Shown here: in pieces, positions 21,953-34,103 of the stretch
How positions within the stretch are numbered: the first letter of the stretch is position 1
Layout of the letters: every line of letters starts with the position of its first letter
From: Emmonsiellopsis sp. PD_33
Taxonomy: Eukaryota; Ascomycota; Eurotiomycetes; Onygenales; Ajellomycetaceae
Direction: 5' to 3'
Assembly: GCA_032988165.1 (NCBI GenBank)
Contig: JANTQF010000052.1
Location: forward strand, 95,103-159,102
DNA length: 64,000 nucleotides
The notes under the pieces: model-generated
Databases searched by the model: none
What the model saw: the letters and a program-made list of their open reading frames with translations, nothing else
Told to the model about the DNA's origin: nothing
Position numbers and translations under genes: made by a program

Positions 21953-22867
21953 CTAGATATCGACGCTTATCGGCGCTCGTGTCCGCTCATTCCTTAATCC
22001 TTCAGCGATTGCCGCATTCACAAACCATATCGAATCCCTTCTCAGCCGAATGGCAAATATCGAGATTAAAAACATAAAGGTCAGCCAAAGTAATGGCAAT
22101 AACCCTCCACCCTGCGCAATCACATTGTCATAGGCCCGCTGGACCCGATCGAACGAGGCTTTCTCCACACCGTATCCGCCATGGATATGTCCGAAGACAT
22201 GTAGGAGAGGTTTCCTTTTCAGCCTCCACAGTTCGTTCATGAGAAATTCACATCCGGCAGAGTCCAAATCCAAATGTCCCTTTGGGGGCGCATGCGTAAT
22301 GAGAATATCCGTACCGACAGGAATTCGGTTCATCCAGTTGTCAAAAGCGCGAGGGTACTGGAATGCCCAGTTTCCATATCGTGGTGAGTTGGGAGAGCCG
22401 TAAATTGTGGCTACGCGGTCTTCTGCGCATTTCAACGTGACAGACTGGTTTTGAAGATAGATCAAGTCACCCCAGCGAACGTCCTCCCGATTGCGGGAGT
22501 GGGGAGATGAATGCGAGCTATCCAGTACGAGTTCATGGTTTCCAGCAATGACGATTTTATTTCTATGCGGTTGCATATTCAGCCAGTCGATGGTTGATTG
22601 GATCTCGGATAACGTGCCGCCCTCTGTTAGGTCGCCAGCATGGATTAGGATATCGCCGTCAGGCAAATCGATCTGGTGGTTATGGGTGTCTGAGATGCAG
22701 ACCACTGTGATTGGCGATGGTGGTTTTGTGGTTGGTATCAATCCTTGGTGGATGTTATACAGCTTTTTCGCTAGAAAGATAACTGGTCTAGTGAGGAATT
22801 CTGCCCAAGCACTTTGTTTTCGTGGAAGAAAGATTTCATTCAGGCCTTGGTCCCGCTGGCCGAACAT
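21953..22867 (-). CDS. Calcineurin-like metallophosphoesterase, membrane-anchored, 304 aa
   Basis: Single exon; the first in-frame ATG is at 22867 (MFGQRDQGLNE). The catalytic domain carries the full dinuclear-metal motif set in order: DTHNH (~60), HAGDLTEGG (~76), GNHE (~109), ITHAPPKGHLD and GHIHGGYG. It therefore looks catalytically competent. It resembles the fungal/animal UPF0046-type branch (MPPED-like 3',5'-cyclic phosphodiesterase relatives), though the true substrate is unknown. After the domain a hydrophobic segment (LLPLLWLTFMFLISIFAI) predicts a C-terminal membrane anchor, followed by a short basic tail. No operon-like partner is evident. Confidence 0.9.
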   Translation of the reverse strand: MFGQRDQGLNEIFLPRKQSAWAEFLTRPVIFLAKKLYNIHQGLIPTTKPPSPITVVCISDTHNHQIDLPDGDILIHAGDLTEGGTLSEIQSTIDWLNMQPHRNKIVIAGNHELVLDSSHSSPHSRNREDVRWGDLIYLQNQSVTLKCAEDRVATIYGSPNSPRYGNWAFQYPRAFDNWMNRIPVGTDILITHAPPKGHLDLDSAGCEFLMNELWRLKRKPLLHVFGHIHGGYGVEKASFDRVQRAYDNVIAQGGGLLPLLWLTFMFLISIFAIRLRRDSIWFVNAAIAEGLRNERTRAPISVDI

Positions 22868-23480
22868 TGCCGTCGATGCTCCCAAAGACGCGACGCGTCT
22901 GAGGAATAGCGAACGGCGCAGGTGGGGTTTGAATCAATGAATTTTGAAATCTGTAAACCAGGTTTGAGCAGAGTTTAAATAATATGGATATTTCTCACCC
23001 CCTTGGCTTTTGAAATTCGTTTTGATGTTTGCAGGTTGCGAGGTTGAGGTTGGCGAATGATGGAAATTTAAACATTTAAATAACTATCCCTGTACCAACG
23101 GGCCATGCTGGCAACTTCAAATCTCGATCAAGTCGTGAAACATTCTGCTGTCTATCTTTCAATAAATGGTTGTGGGATGCTTTTAGATTGGCAGATAAAA
23201 AATAACTGCAAAAAATACTCCTCTGCAACTACTAGTTAGTCCCTCCCAGGCAGATTTCAACAATCAAACAGTCTCTGGACAAGCTTGTACTATCACTACT
23301 CTGGAATCCTGAGGAGGACAAAGTCATTGACATTCCTGTTTGCCGGGTTATGAGGGACAGTTATATTTATAGTAATAATAATTTTGGAATTGCTTTCATT
23401 CATGAGCCTTTGAACATTATTAGTTCTGAAGAAATGTACTGCCTTTTCTTGTCCCTCCACTCTCCCCATTGTTTGCATGT
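22868..23480. other. Intergenic, no gene recognised
   Basis: Promoter side of the metallophosphoesterase and 3' end of the VOC gene. An AT-rich TTTAAA/TAATAT strip lies near 22975-22985. Confidence 0.55.
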
Positions 23481-23951
23481 TTATAGCTTCTTCTGCTGCT
23501 CACTCCATTCCCATCCCTTTTCCTGCTCCAACCTCCCCATATTCTCCAAAAAGCTACCAAACCGCACCTCAAATCCGTCCGGGTCATGCACAATGAAATC
23601 CCTCAGCACGTACAGCCTATCTCCAATTTCCTGCACAATCGTATAGCCCAGCTTTTTGCACTCTTCATACTTGCTGTCGACATCAGGAATCATGATTCTG
23701 ATGTTCCCGCTCCTCCTGGAATCGTCACTGCCGTTGCCGCCGTCATCCTTCTTGACCTTGAGGAAAAGGAGACAGCCATCGTCAGGCCAGGATAGTTGCG
23801 CGAAAAGATCTGGATAGGTCCACGACACGGAGAAACCGAGAGACGTGTAGAAGTCGATGCTGCGCTGGAGAGAGGAGACATATATCTCAAGAACGAGCTG
23901 GTATTGTAGAGGCGAGTAAGGGGTTGGGTGGGGAGCAGATTCGATTGGCAT
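23481..23951 (-). CDS. VOC (glyoxalase/bleomycin-resistance fold) protein, 156 aa
   Basis: Single exon with ATG at 23951. The single domain shows a vicinal-oxygen-chelate pattern: YQLVLEIYVSSLQRSIDFYTSLGF, then WPDDGCLLFLKV, IRIMIPDVDSKYEECKKLGY and a final DFIVHDPDGFEVRFG strand. The DPDGFEVRF ending is characteristic, and its Glu is the usual metal-binding position. The family includes glyoxalases, dioxygenases and antibiotic-binding proteins, and the substrate cannot be told from sequence. There is a Gly/Asp/Ser-rich insertion (KKDDGGNGSDDSRRSG) between strands. The protein has no targeting signal and is probably cytosolic. Confidence 0.88.
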   Translation of the reverse strand: MPIESAPHPTPYSPLQYQLVLEIYVSSLQRSIDFYTSLGFSVSWTYPDLFAQLSWPDDGCLLFLKVKKDDGGNGSDDSRRSGNIRIMIPDVDSKYEECKKLGYTIVQEIGDRLYVLRDFIVHDPDGFEVRFGSFLENMGRLEQEKGWEWSEQQKKL

Positions 23952-25833
23952 TTTGTCTTTGTTGAAAGAGGGATTTAAGGTTGGACTGCTGGCGGCTTTT
24001 GACTTAACAAGGGATAGAAGTCGATGGAGGGGTGAGCAGTCTTTGTGAAGAATTTATGTTGAATTGAAGTGTGAAATGAGATGTTATCCCTCTTTATATA
24101 AGAAGGCACTGTTGCTCTTGCAGCTCTCCATCCATCCAGAGGTCAGAGAATGGGTTGCAGTGCTTCGAATGCCATTGGCAGTTCTCGGGGCACTTCATCC
24201 ACCAAGTGTCAGGAAATACGAGCAATGACTCATTGTAGGGCCCAAACAAACAGCAGATGCACCGAATGTGAGCGAGAGCATGTAATTAGATGCTCCTCAC
24301 GCGGGGAAAGAAAACCATTGGAAAGAACCTGCATGGCATAACGTTATGCTTGGGCTAGCTTGGATAGTTCAACAATCATTGCTACGCCGTGGTGATAGGG
24401 TCAGAGGGCGTGTAGTTCGTTTATGCCAAAGGATGATCCCCCCTGAATAACCAGAAGAGAAACTTCCATCAAACGTACGTGATAGTCTGGTTGATGCCGT
24501 TTAGGAGCCATATACGGCATAATATCCTTACACCAGAGGGCATCATTGGAGCCATGGAGACAACCACTCTCAATCAATGTTCTAGGGCGGGTTGAGGCGT
24601 AGGTAGTAATAAATAACATGAGCGGCGGATTCCCCAAGGATACCCATAAATAGTTATATAACTGCAGCCTTCACACAAGAGATGTCAGTGGATTCTGCCG
24701 TCTAATAACACCAGCATTGATCCCAGCAGCACTCACTGGGCATGTATGTTTCTTTTGTGGCCTGGAATTGTTCATCTGGGGTGGAGCTCCTTGCCTAGTA
24801 GTTATGTTAGTTAGCTATCTGCATCCAATTTTGCAAACCTCTCCTTTGTGCATCGAGAGGACCGTTATCGCATTTCTTAGAAATCAGAGACCGTCGTATG
24901 GAGAGATGGATTTGTGCAAAACATCCCCCCAAGAAAGCCAAGCGTAACTAAATTAGCTTGTCGGTTAGTTAACTTAACTAACTAGAAACCAGAAAAACCA
25001 GGCTCAACTAGTTAGTTAAACAAGTGCCAAAGAAGTGGCATTCCGATTGGCAGCATTCACCACATCCCACCCATCAACGAACCCCGCCATCCTAACGGCC
25101 GAAGAACTGAACTATCAGAACCCAGACCAAACAGAAATCTCCACCAGCCCCGCCGCCGCCTTGGGATCTGCCGAACCCAGAAAGCAATTGGAGCGGCCGA
25201 GAGGACCCTCATCAATTCCAAATCCATTCCAACAAATCATGTCCAGCCCTGATCCCCGAGGCTCGCGGGCTATCGATATGGAGGTGAAAGTCTGGGGCGT
25301 TTGAGGCTGAGATGGTTTCCACAGATGCAGGCGCACATGAGTCATGTAGATGGTTTTATTCTGCCAAAAGATAAAGTTGAAGCAGCAAGTAAAGTATCCA
25401 CAGTTAAAACAAAAACGCCATCCAAGATAAGAATTCCAAATACTCCTGGTCAGCCCGGCCCAACCAATGCCTATCTCATGTGCATTCTATGCATGTATAA
25501 GAAACAAGTAGGAATCCCACCATTCCAATGTATAAAGATCTATCAAATCAGAGATCTGGGCCGATAATATCCTCGAACCTGCTATCCCGTCTCCAAAACT
25601 ACTAGTAGAGGCTTCTCTTCAACCAACACAACTCGTACTAGTCAGTCTAGAATGCCACTGTCCAAAAGAAACAAAAAAAAAAAAAAAAAAAGAAAGAAAG
25701 AAAGGGAAAGAAAGGAAGAAAAAGAAGCAACTCCAAGGACCATGCAAAAAAAGGGGTGGGGAAGGTATGACAAGAAATGAAAAGGAAGATCCAAAATCCA
25801 AAACGCCACCCATCGGTAAATCCCGAAACTCCA
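23952..25833. other. Intergenic with homopolymer and GAAA repeats
   Basis: No supported gene. The segment includes an A19 run with GAAA repeats (25673-25728) and many CTAGTTAGTTAA-like AT-rich strings near 24950-25020. Small frames at 24150-24340, 24401-24637 and 25035-25304 have no ATG or no motif. Confidence 0.55.
25673..25728. repeat. Poly-A run followed by (GAAA)n microsatellite
   Basis: 19 consecutive A residues run directly into imperfect GAAA units, just downstream of the 3' end of the Zn2Cys6 gene on the minus strand. Confidence 0.9.
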
Positions 25834-28162
25834 TCACAGCGTACTAGTCGCATACCTCTGGACAAGGGTATCATCATAGTACCATGTCAATTCAGGGCCT
25901 GCCTGCCCTGCCCCGGGCTGAGCAAATTGGCCCATATCAGGTGCGGCTGCCATCTGGGACCACGCATACGGGTCTATCCCCATCCCTGCAGCGGTAGAAC
26001 TAGTACCCACCGGTACTCCCCCAAGAATGTCTCCTGCCTGCTCGCTGGGAGCTACCATATCCGCCCCTGTTGTTCCCCAAGTTACGGGTACGTGTTGTGC
26101 CTGTTGTTGAAATTGGGTGGTAGCATGGGTGTACACCTCATGCTCTGCATCCATTGTCGCGTCCCTTTGTAGTTTTTCATGGAGCGAGTTAACAATCTTT
26201 GAGCCCTTTGCAGCAATGGCGGAATATTTTGCTAGCTCGTCGAGAAAGCCTAAACCTTCTAGGAACACGGCATACGCGGGAGTCTCGAGTTCAGAGTTTT
26301 CAGTATTGGCGGCAAGGCCCTGGTGGGAGAGGTTCAGGTATGCCCGCCGGTTTCTCCTGAGTCCCCTAAGACATAATCCGAGAACGACAGACGCCTCCAT
26401 TGCTGTTAGGCTAAGCAGAAAGAACCGTTTACAACCGCCAGGGAGGAAGTGCGCCAGTCGTATTATCGTCCGCATAACATCTATAGAATATTCAATCAGA
26501 TTCTTTTGAAGTTTAAATGCCGTTCTGCGATCTTTAGCAGAAGGTAGGTCTGTAAAGTTTGGGTCGTGTTGCATGCCCGTGAATGGGCGGTGGATTGTCG
26601 CAAGTGTGCCAATAATTATCACACGCAGTTGTTCGCGTTTTAGTGGAATACTGGGGAGAATATTGTCGAACTGCTGGTCGAAATCGGAAAGACGGTAGGC
26701 GGGGGGGAGCGTGGACGTAACTTCTGCGTGAATCGATTCGGCACTGTCTGATATAAGGGTAGGATCGGGAATATTTGATTTGTGCTCTTGAGATGCAGCT
26801 GTTGTGCTGCGGAGTCTCGCGAGTTGCATTTGAATAATTCGATCTGTGAAAGGGGTCGGGGCGCCAGGTACGGATGGCGCTGCAGAAAGTGCATCTCGAG
26901 GTAGACCAATGTCGCAGTAGGCTTCGGGAATGAGCGGCCAGTGGCCTTGTAATGCGGACATGAACCTGATAAATGGACAAGTTTAGCCTACAGTACTATG
27001 GAAATTCCATCTATAGATGAGTAGATGCAATCAAGGGCACCATACTTATCCCACATATGTATAGTACCAAACACTCTTCTCCTCATCTCCATTTCAAACT
27101 CGCTATATTCAATCCTGGGATTTTCCAAGTGTAGCTCGATCATGTGTGACTCTTTCACAATATCACTGAGAACAATCCAGCTTTCCCTGAGATTTGACTC
27201 ATTCATAAGGAATGATGCGTGGTAAAACATGTGCTGGATTCTGGTAAGCGAGGTACTTCTTGGTCGCAGAGAGTCTAGCCCGTTGACTGCGATTTCACAC
27301 TGGCTTTGCAGCTCTCCTAAGGAGCATTGAAATGTTCCTTCGTGGGGGTAATTTGGATGAGGCAGTAACTGTATGCTACACAGGCATAGTCTGAGAATCA
27401 AAATACCAAATTGAACATCTTCGCTCTCCTGGTAAACCGTCTGTAGCCACCACGAGGTGTACTTCTCCATAAAAGTTGGAGGGTATATCATTTCATAGGC
27501 CCAATTCACTTCATGGAGGAAATACTGGATAAGAAAATCCACCACATGCCTCTCAGGAAAGAGCTCGAGGATCGTTTCTCGGCTTCGGCGTGGATCGTTA
27601 GATGCTCTGCATAGGGTGGAAGTATGAAAGAACGCGTTATCTGATGGCCTGCTCCGTTGTTCATTAGCAAGTGAGCACAAGGTAGGGCGAATTGGGTCAC
27701 GAACGATGTGCCGAGCACCTCCCGGGCAAGTGGACTAGCGCTGCCTGCGACATAGCCCAAGCTTTCTAGAATATCTGAATCGCTTTGTTCGGCATACTCA
27801 TCTGTTAACATGGTTAGAACATGAGCTGCAGGAGAAGATAATCGAGTTCTCGGTCATTAAAGGGCTGACGAACCTCCTCTTTGTGAGCTTGGAGGTGAAA
27901 TTTCACCAGCGCTCCTCCTTGTTATTGACGTAGATCTTTTGGCAGTGTGATCATAACGACACAGATGCGCTCTTGAGCCAGCACAGTTGTTGCATGGCCA
28001 TTGTCGATTACACTGCGAGTTTAGTTAGATCTGTTCGTGTTACACCTATGAATACGAAGCAAGGAAACACACCTTTTGCTTCCTTCGACTGCACTCCGAA
28101 CAAGATCGGACTAATCTTCTTCGAGAGCCTTTTGGAGCGGCGGTGTCCGAAGATTTGGACAT
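25834..28162 (-). CDS. Zn2Cys6 fungal transcription factor, 680 aa
   Basis: Five exons: 28162-28073, 28012-27874, 27801-27679, 27604-27046 and 26965-25834. Introns are 60, 72, 74 and 80 bp, with phases agreeing throughout. The first intron lies inside the zinc cluster. Splicing gives C-x2-C-x6-C-x5-C-x2-C-x7-C (residues ~21-50), a complete binuclear cluster, starting SCSECSRRKQKC. The middle region matches the Fungal_trans domain: RHVVDFLIQYFLHEVNWAYE, YPPTFMEKY, then RRVFGTIHMWDKF joined to MSALQGHWPLI across the fourth intron. The C-terminus is Gln/Ala/Gly-rich. It is a nuclear DNA-binding regulator, target genes unknown; no metabolic cluster sits beside it. The third intron's acceptor (GCAGAG) is the least certain junction. 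Confidence 0.85.
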
Positions 28163-31100
28163 TTTCCCAGCCTTACTTTTTCTGATTGTTTCGACAAGTC
28201 CGTCCTCTAGAACGATATAATTGGATTTGCCATGCAGGTATAAGATTTTAGAAAGTTGATAAGCATAAAACTTTCATCCTTTGCGGCTCAACCTTAAATA
28301 AATATCATGGCTTAGTGATTTCGAAAATCAAGGCTTGTGGTTGGCAGCCTGGTGGTCCCTTGGCACGGAGTAAGTAACATCACTAAAAATACACCCGAGA
28401 GTGAGCTAGCTTGGGCCCAGTTAAATGCTTGGCTCGATTCAAAGTTGGATGTCCCTTGCCTAGTGCTATTTCAAGATAGGGCGGTGCGCACAAGGCAGGT
28501 TGAGTCAACGCCGAATATTTTCGGGATAGTCTGGTCCTGACACACGAACAAAAGAATTGACCAGCAGCAGAATCGCTGAAGAGTGCCTTGGAGGATCGTT
28601 CGTCCAATCAAGAGCCGGGCCGGAATTTTAACTGGGAAATTGGAGGCGAAAAAGACAGTTTAGGCTTGTTTCTGGAAGGTTGGAAGCCACAGCCCAACCA
28701 TCGTATCCCTGCGCCGTTTTCTTTAAATGGAACCGGAGGCCGTCTGTCGACCGGCTTTCATAAGATCTCCTTACCCCAACATGCCGCACCCTAGGCAAAA
28801 CTTACTATTTTCGGTTGATTCTCAGCCCATAAAAGTGTGAATAGAGTTCTGCCGGATGTGTGGCTTTGAACTGGTGGACCCCAACTCTGGAGTATGCTAA
28901 TCAATGAAGAGTCTGACCCCGAGTAGCACTCCTTTTTAGCCCCCACATGAGGCTTGTAGATTGACGAAATTATATTTTTCCAGCCGGATCCGAACAATCG
29001 CAGGAAGATCAAAATCAAACTCGGAGTACTGTCTGTGGGGCAAGCGGGCAGCGGGCAGCCGCACTGACAAGACCGGCGGAAGAGCTGGCAGATTGAATAT
29101 TCAGCAATCTCTGTCCAGCTGTGTGCGTAACTATTCGACAGGGCAGAGGACGAGAAACATCTCGATGTTATGTTAACCGCGCCGCAAAGGTATGGTCGAA
29201 CTACATGCCCGGAATCGCCATGATCACATATTTCTTACTAGCGTACTCCGTACAACCATCACTTTGAGCTGTATAAATTATAAGCATCGTGTCATCATGA
29301 CGAATGGGTATGGCGGAGTCAACAGAATTCAAAGTGGGGAGATTCGGGGCCTGTTTGAACATCGGAATGGGACCAGAAGTGTCGGTTCAACCGCTAGTTC
29401 CGTGACAGCCTGGCTCTCTCAACAGCAAGTTATAACTTGGTGGATCTGTCGAAGATGCAATATTGGATCATGAATTTGTCATTCAAAAACCCCACAGACT
29501 TGAGGTTAAATCCGATATACCTCGACTGAGGAATAAACACTACTCCCCGGACCCCGGGTTTTTTCCGGGTTCCCTCCGGGTTCTCTGGGAGATTCCGCTG
29601 CTGGCTCGAGACAAGGAGGGTTTTTCGTTTACTCGATTTTCATCTCAAGGGTTAAAAATAGGGAAGTTTCACGAAGACAGAAATCTGGTAACAAATTAGT
29701 TTCGTAGCCCTCACTTGATCTGTCCGTGAAGAGGTAACGCAAAATTCTCTGACAATTCACAAGTCCGCCTTCCCCGATAACCCCAAGAATTATCCCGATA
29801 TATGACAGGAACTGCCATCCAATTGGATGTATACCCAACGAAAAAAGCGGTCCAAGGGTAAGCCCTTTGGTCTGAGTGGGTCGTCGCCGGGTTTTGAATG
29901 ATTGCTGGTTGCTAAAAACCGAATAATACCGAGCAAGTCGATTCGGTGATTCGGAGTTATCGTTCCCCGAAAACACGTCCGGCAAAAGGGGCTGCAACAA
30001 ATAAAATAGTCATGGCGTTGCGACTTCTTTAACTCCAAGCGCGGCCCGGGAAATTTTGGATAAATTGTATCGCTTTGCTCCGATAGCGATGTCCTAGATT
30101 GATGAATGGGAGTTTAGCCCGCGGCCCCGCGCCCTGCGATTTTGCCGGTGGGTCGATTTTAGTGTTGAAAGTGTAAGGCGAGGGAATCAAGAATAATGAT
30201 GCCTAGTAGTGGTGTTGGGACAGACTGGGGGAGTTCTCAACCAGACGGCGAAATGTTTCTTGTGGAACCAACCGCCTTGAAATCAGCAAGGGCTTAAATT
30301 CACTAGCGATCCCACGGTTACATACCTAGTGCTGTACAAGACCCAACGAATAGCTGCTTCACTATTTCCAATAACACGCCGGAGGTAGGAGGATGCAGGA
30401 AACCGTGCTTGAATTGTGAGCCTGCGAAATAGTTCTTCTAGTCCTTCGAAGCGAGTCAACCGATCGATTCATAGTTTGCGTTCCGGAGTTCGCCAGTGAT
30501 AACCAGGTCATTGAGATGAAGCGAAAGGCCAGCTAGCGAAGAAATGGGTCGAGCTTGGTAGGTCCCATCTTTCCATGGGGGTGGGGTGTGGTATGGAATG
30601 GTCAGGGTTGAACACTGCCAAAGCTCCACGGCGCTTCTAAACGTAATTCCTGTTTTTACTTAAGAGTCGGGTACCGGGGAGGTTTTCGGACACTTTTCTT
30701 CCGCTCAACTGCACAAGGCAGGAATAGAATATCTCATCCCCGGGCGGCGAACACAGATGTCGGGATTTTGGCGGGCTCTCCTTCACAAAACCGCGCATTA
30801 TCAATCAAAATTGACAGCCGGGAACATGTGGAGAATTATGAAGTTCTCACCTCGGGGAGAACATGAAGCGAGATTGGGTCGGTTCTAATTTAAGTCGCAG
30901 CATCGGGAGAATCCGAAAGCTTGGGGTATTATTGACGACTGTTGATCCAATTGCTTCAAAACGAAAAAAAAAATTGGGAAGCAGCGGTAGGTAACGTCCA
31001 AGCTATCCGCAAGAACAGAATCAATTTTCACTAGGCGCCTGATTTCCGGTCTCCCATGAGCCCGACCTCTCTCGACTATGTTGCATAGTACCAAGCAAAA

Positions 31101-34100
31101 AAGGCGGCCCCGAATTCCATCATTTTCTTGAATCCGCGAGACGAAGAGAGTCATTGACGGGGGCAGGAATAAGTTTCGCATTCCTTCATCAGCCGAACTT
31201 CTCTGGTGATCTTTATCCGCGTCCGCAGACGTGTCTATGATACTAGTCAGGAACGACTAGGTATAAGCATGGAGGCAGCGGTCTGCTGCAAGCCATCACA
31301 ACGTCTGTCTCTTGAGACCAAATATAGATGGGTCCATGTAAGCCGGAGTGGAGGTCTGGGCTTCCATGATCTCAACATTTGCCCAACCAGGATGTGTGCT
31401 TCAGTCACGCCGTGAGTATGCGATGGTTCGACGGTAGCTCATTTCTATCCAGTCCCAACGTCCCGAAGCCATGCATCCGATAGATATACGGTATATCAAG
31501 AGGCGGTAGTTCGAAGAAGGGGCGTACAGGCCATGCATGTCACCTCAAGGCACGTCGCGCCGTCCAGTGGTGCTTTGCTCACAATCCGAGATCCCCAAGA
31601 TGTTGAGACAACCTAGAAGTAATTCCCATGCCCGTTCCGTTTGTTTCATGAAGCATGGTGCCATAGGGATGCTGCTGCATCTATTTGTTTCTCCTTCGAT
31701 GGTTGGAATCTTCGTAGTGTATAGCACGTCCCAACATCCCGTTTCTGCGCACAGAGAAGGGTGGCGTTCGACTTTTCGTGTTTCCCTGACCAGACCGACG
31801 AAGTGTACTCCCCATTTCTTCCCTTGGGGTCGTGTGTAGTGGTTTGGAGAAGGTGGAATTCGACGGCAGAACAGGATGTGAAGTAGGGAGACCTGGAGTG
31901 TTGTCAGGCCGGCGTTCGGGATAACTTCAATGCCATTCCAGAAACGGAAAGGCAGCCACAGCGCAAAAACCTTGTCTTATGCGAAGAAATGCCCTGCACT
32001 GGCCACAGTTGGAATCTAGGGATAGAGGTGTAGGGAGTACGCAGCGGATAATGAACACAATCGAGAAAATGGAGAATGCAAAATAGAGGAGGCCGGTTGG
32101 GACAACAGCCACGCTGTGCTCGATAGAAGGCCTAAAGTCGACAATATTAGTACTAGCAAACGCACCATTTAAGCTCGGTGGGCTATAAAAGGCAGAAGCC
32201 AAACCCAAGGAATACAAATGAAGAACCAAAAAGTATGTCCCAGATTGCGGGAGCCTTGTGGTTTATTATATCCCAAACCAAAAACCTGTATGGCTTGCAA
32301 CCCCCACTACGTTCGGCGAGATTGCTGCCACGGATGATGGATCGGGATTGGGCGCGTGGTTTAATGAGGTTAAAATTGTAGATCTCGAATCCTTCGGCGT
32401 CTCAAGCCACGTTTTCAGGAAGGGTCCTGGCAGTTTTTGGCGCGGGTGGTTTTTACGTGAAGAACCTTATCTTGTTGTATGAAAAGAATGAAGCAATCGG
32501 TAAAGATGAAGGTCTTTTTTTAACTAATTGTTCTCTTTTTTCTTTATTTCTTTATTTTTTTATTCTTCGTTTCTTGCTTTTAAGTCCAAAACAACCAATT
32601 TGAGATGCTTTAAAAAGAAGATAACTAGTTGATCATCAGGGATTTCCAGAAATAGAGCCATCCATAAGCATACATAAATAGAAAAGAAGGATTGAAATCA
32701 ACCTAATAAGTCACCGATTGGTTCCTCCAGAGCAGAGACGGCCGCGATCCTTCCAGGGTCTCGCTCTCCAGCGTCTAAATATGTAACTAAATGGCTACTA
32801 GACCACGGCTAGGCTAGATACAACAGTCCAAAGACAGGGTCCGGGCCCGCTCGGTCTTGACTCTTGCGTCCGGAATTAGTAAGACATGTGTCCGTTGCTT
32901 AAAATATGCTGGCAGCTACTCTGGACTCTGGAGTCCGGGGAGCTTGGATCGGGGTTTGACAGCTTGCCACTCTTGAAGTTGACGCGGAAGACACCCAATA
33001 TCCAGGCTCGCGGTGTCGAGCGGCGCTTGATTAGTTAGTTAGGTGGTTAGCCGGGGGCCTCCCGATGGAGCAACGGCCCACACGCAACAGCGTGTAAATA
33101 TTGTTTATTTTGTTTCCACCTACCGATTTTCACAAGGATATCTTAATAGTTTTTAACCATGGCCTGGCGAGACTTCATCGGTAAGATCCGGACATGATCG
33201 GGCCAAAACCATATTTGATATAGTAGTTGCTATCATCACTCTGGAGTTGTTCGGTCAGTTGGTTGCTAGTATTCACACGATTAAGTTCCCAGCAAGCAAA
33301 AGCGAAGTTCTCCGAGACCGCGCCTGCATACCAACAGAGGAAGAGCGGCCTGGAACCCCTGTCTCAAAGTCTGGGCCAAGAAGATGCCCGAGATATTCCA
33401 TCCATACAAACGGTGAGAAAATGGTGTGGCTTGCGGAAATGAGGTCTTAAGTTTTGGTGAAATTTTGTGGCGCTTTTAAGGCTGGTAGTGTGGTCACTTT
33501 GACACAGGACTCAACGTGCCGAATAACTCCGTTTCCTCTCGTTATGGGCGAATGACAGTGATAGTGCTAAGTGAGGGGGATAGGCAGGGTGGTGGGAAGC
33601 AGGGATGTAGGAAGGATACCTACGGCGACCTTTGCGATGACCTGGAGTGGAAGCTGTGTTTATGATGAGCTAACTTGTTTAGCATGTATTTGGAAATAGT
33701 TAGGCGTATTATATAAATGAATCGATAGAAGATTTTATTATATAAGTATAATCGAAGATAGCGGCGAGTGACGTCGGGGGAAGTGAAAATTAAAGGAAAT
33801 TGAAAATTAAGAATTGAAAGAGCAAGCTCTAAGGAAATATATAGGTTGTTATACATACCAGAGGTTAGGTGTGGGCCGAGTGTAGAAAAAACAAAGAAAG
33901 AAAACGAGGGCCATCGCATGAAAAAGCGTGACGTTATTGTTAATCGAGATAAGTAAAAGTGAGGTTAACATGCGAGAAACAGTCGTGTGTATCGTGAAGA
34001 GATGAAACGAACGTATATTTCCAACCAGTAGAGAAACACAGGGCTGAGGTGCATTGGAATGATCATTAGTGAAAGGGCCGTAATCCATAAGGTAATGAAA

Positions 34101-34103
34101 ACA
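28163..34103. other. 5.9-kb gene desert
   Basis: No frame here combines an ATG, length and a recognisable motif. Some frames have membrane-like stretches (29629-30000 and 31927-32229, both minus) but start without ATG. One TACTCCGTA motif lies at 29244. T-rich strips occur at 32513-32580. Composition is ordinary, with plenty of CpG, so this is not the same material as the AT-rich block further right. It may hold old, unrecognisable gene or transposon remnants. Confidence 0.45.

Noticed and set aside
25035..25304. 90-codon plus-strand frame rich in Ser, Pro and Ala
   Set aside because: It begins at GTG with no in-frame ATG at its start, and a facing minus frame is also open. No motif.
29629..30000. 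Minus-strand frame with a hydrophobic stretch suggesting a membrane protein
   Set aside because: No valid start, no upstream exon that joins in frame, and no family signature.
31927..32229. Minus-strand frame with one hydrophobic segment (transporter-like)
   Set aside because: It begins at TTG with no ATG, carries a single segment only, and flanking exons were not found.
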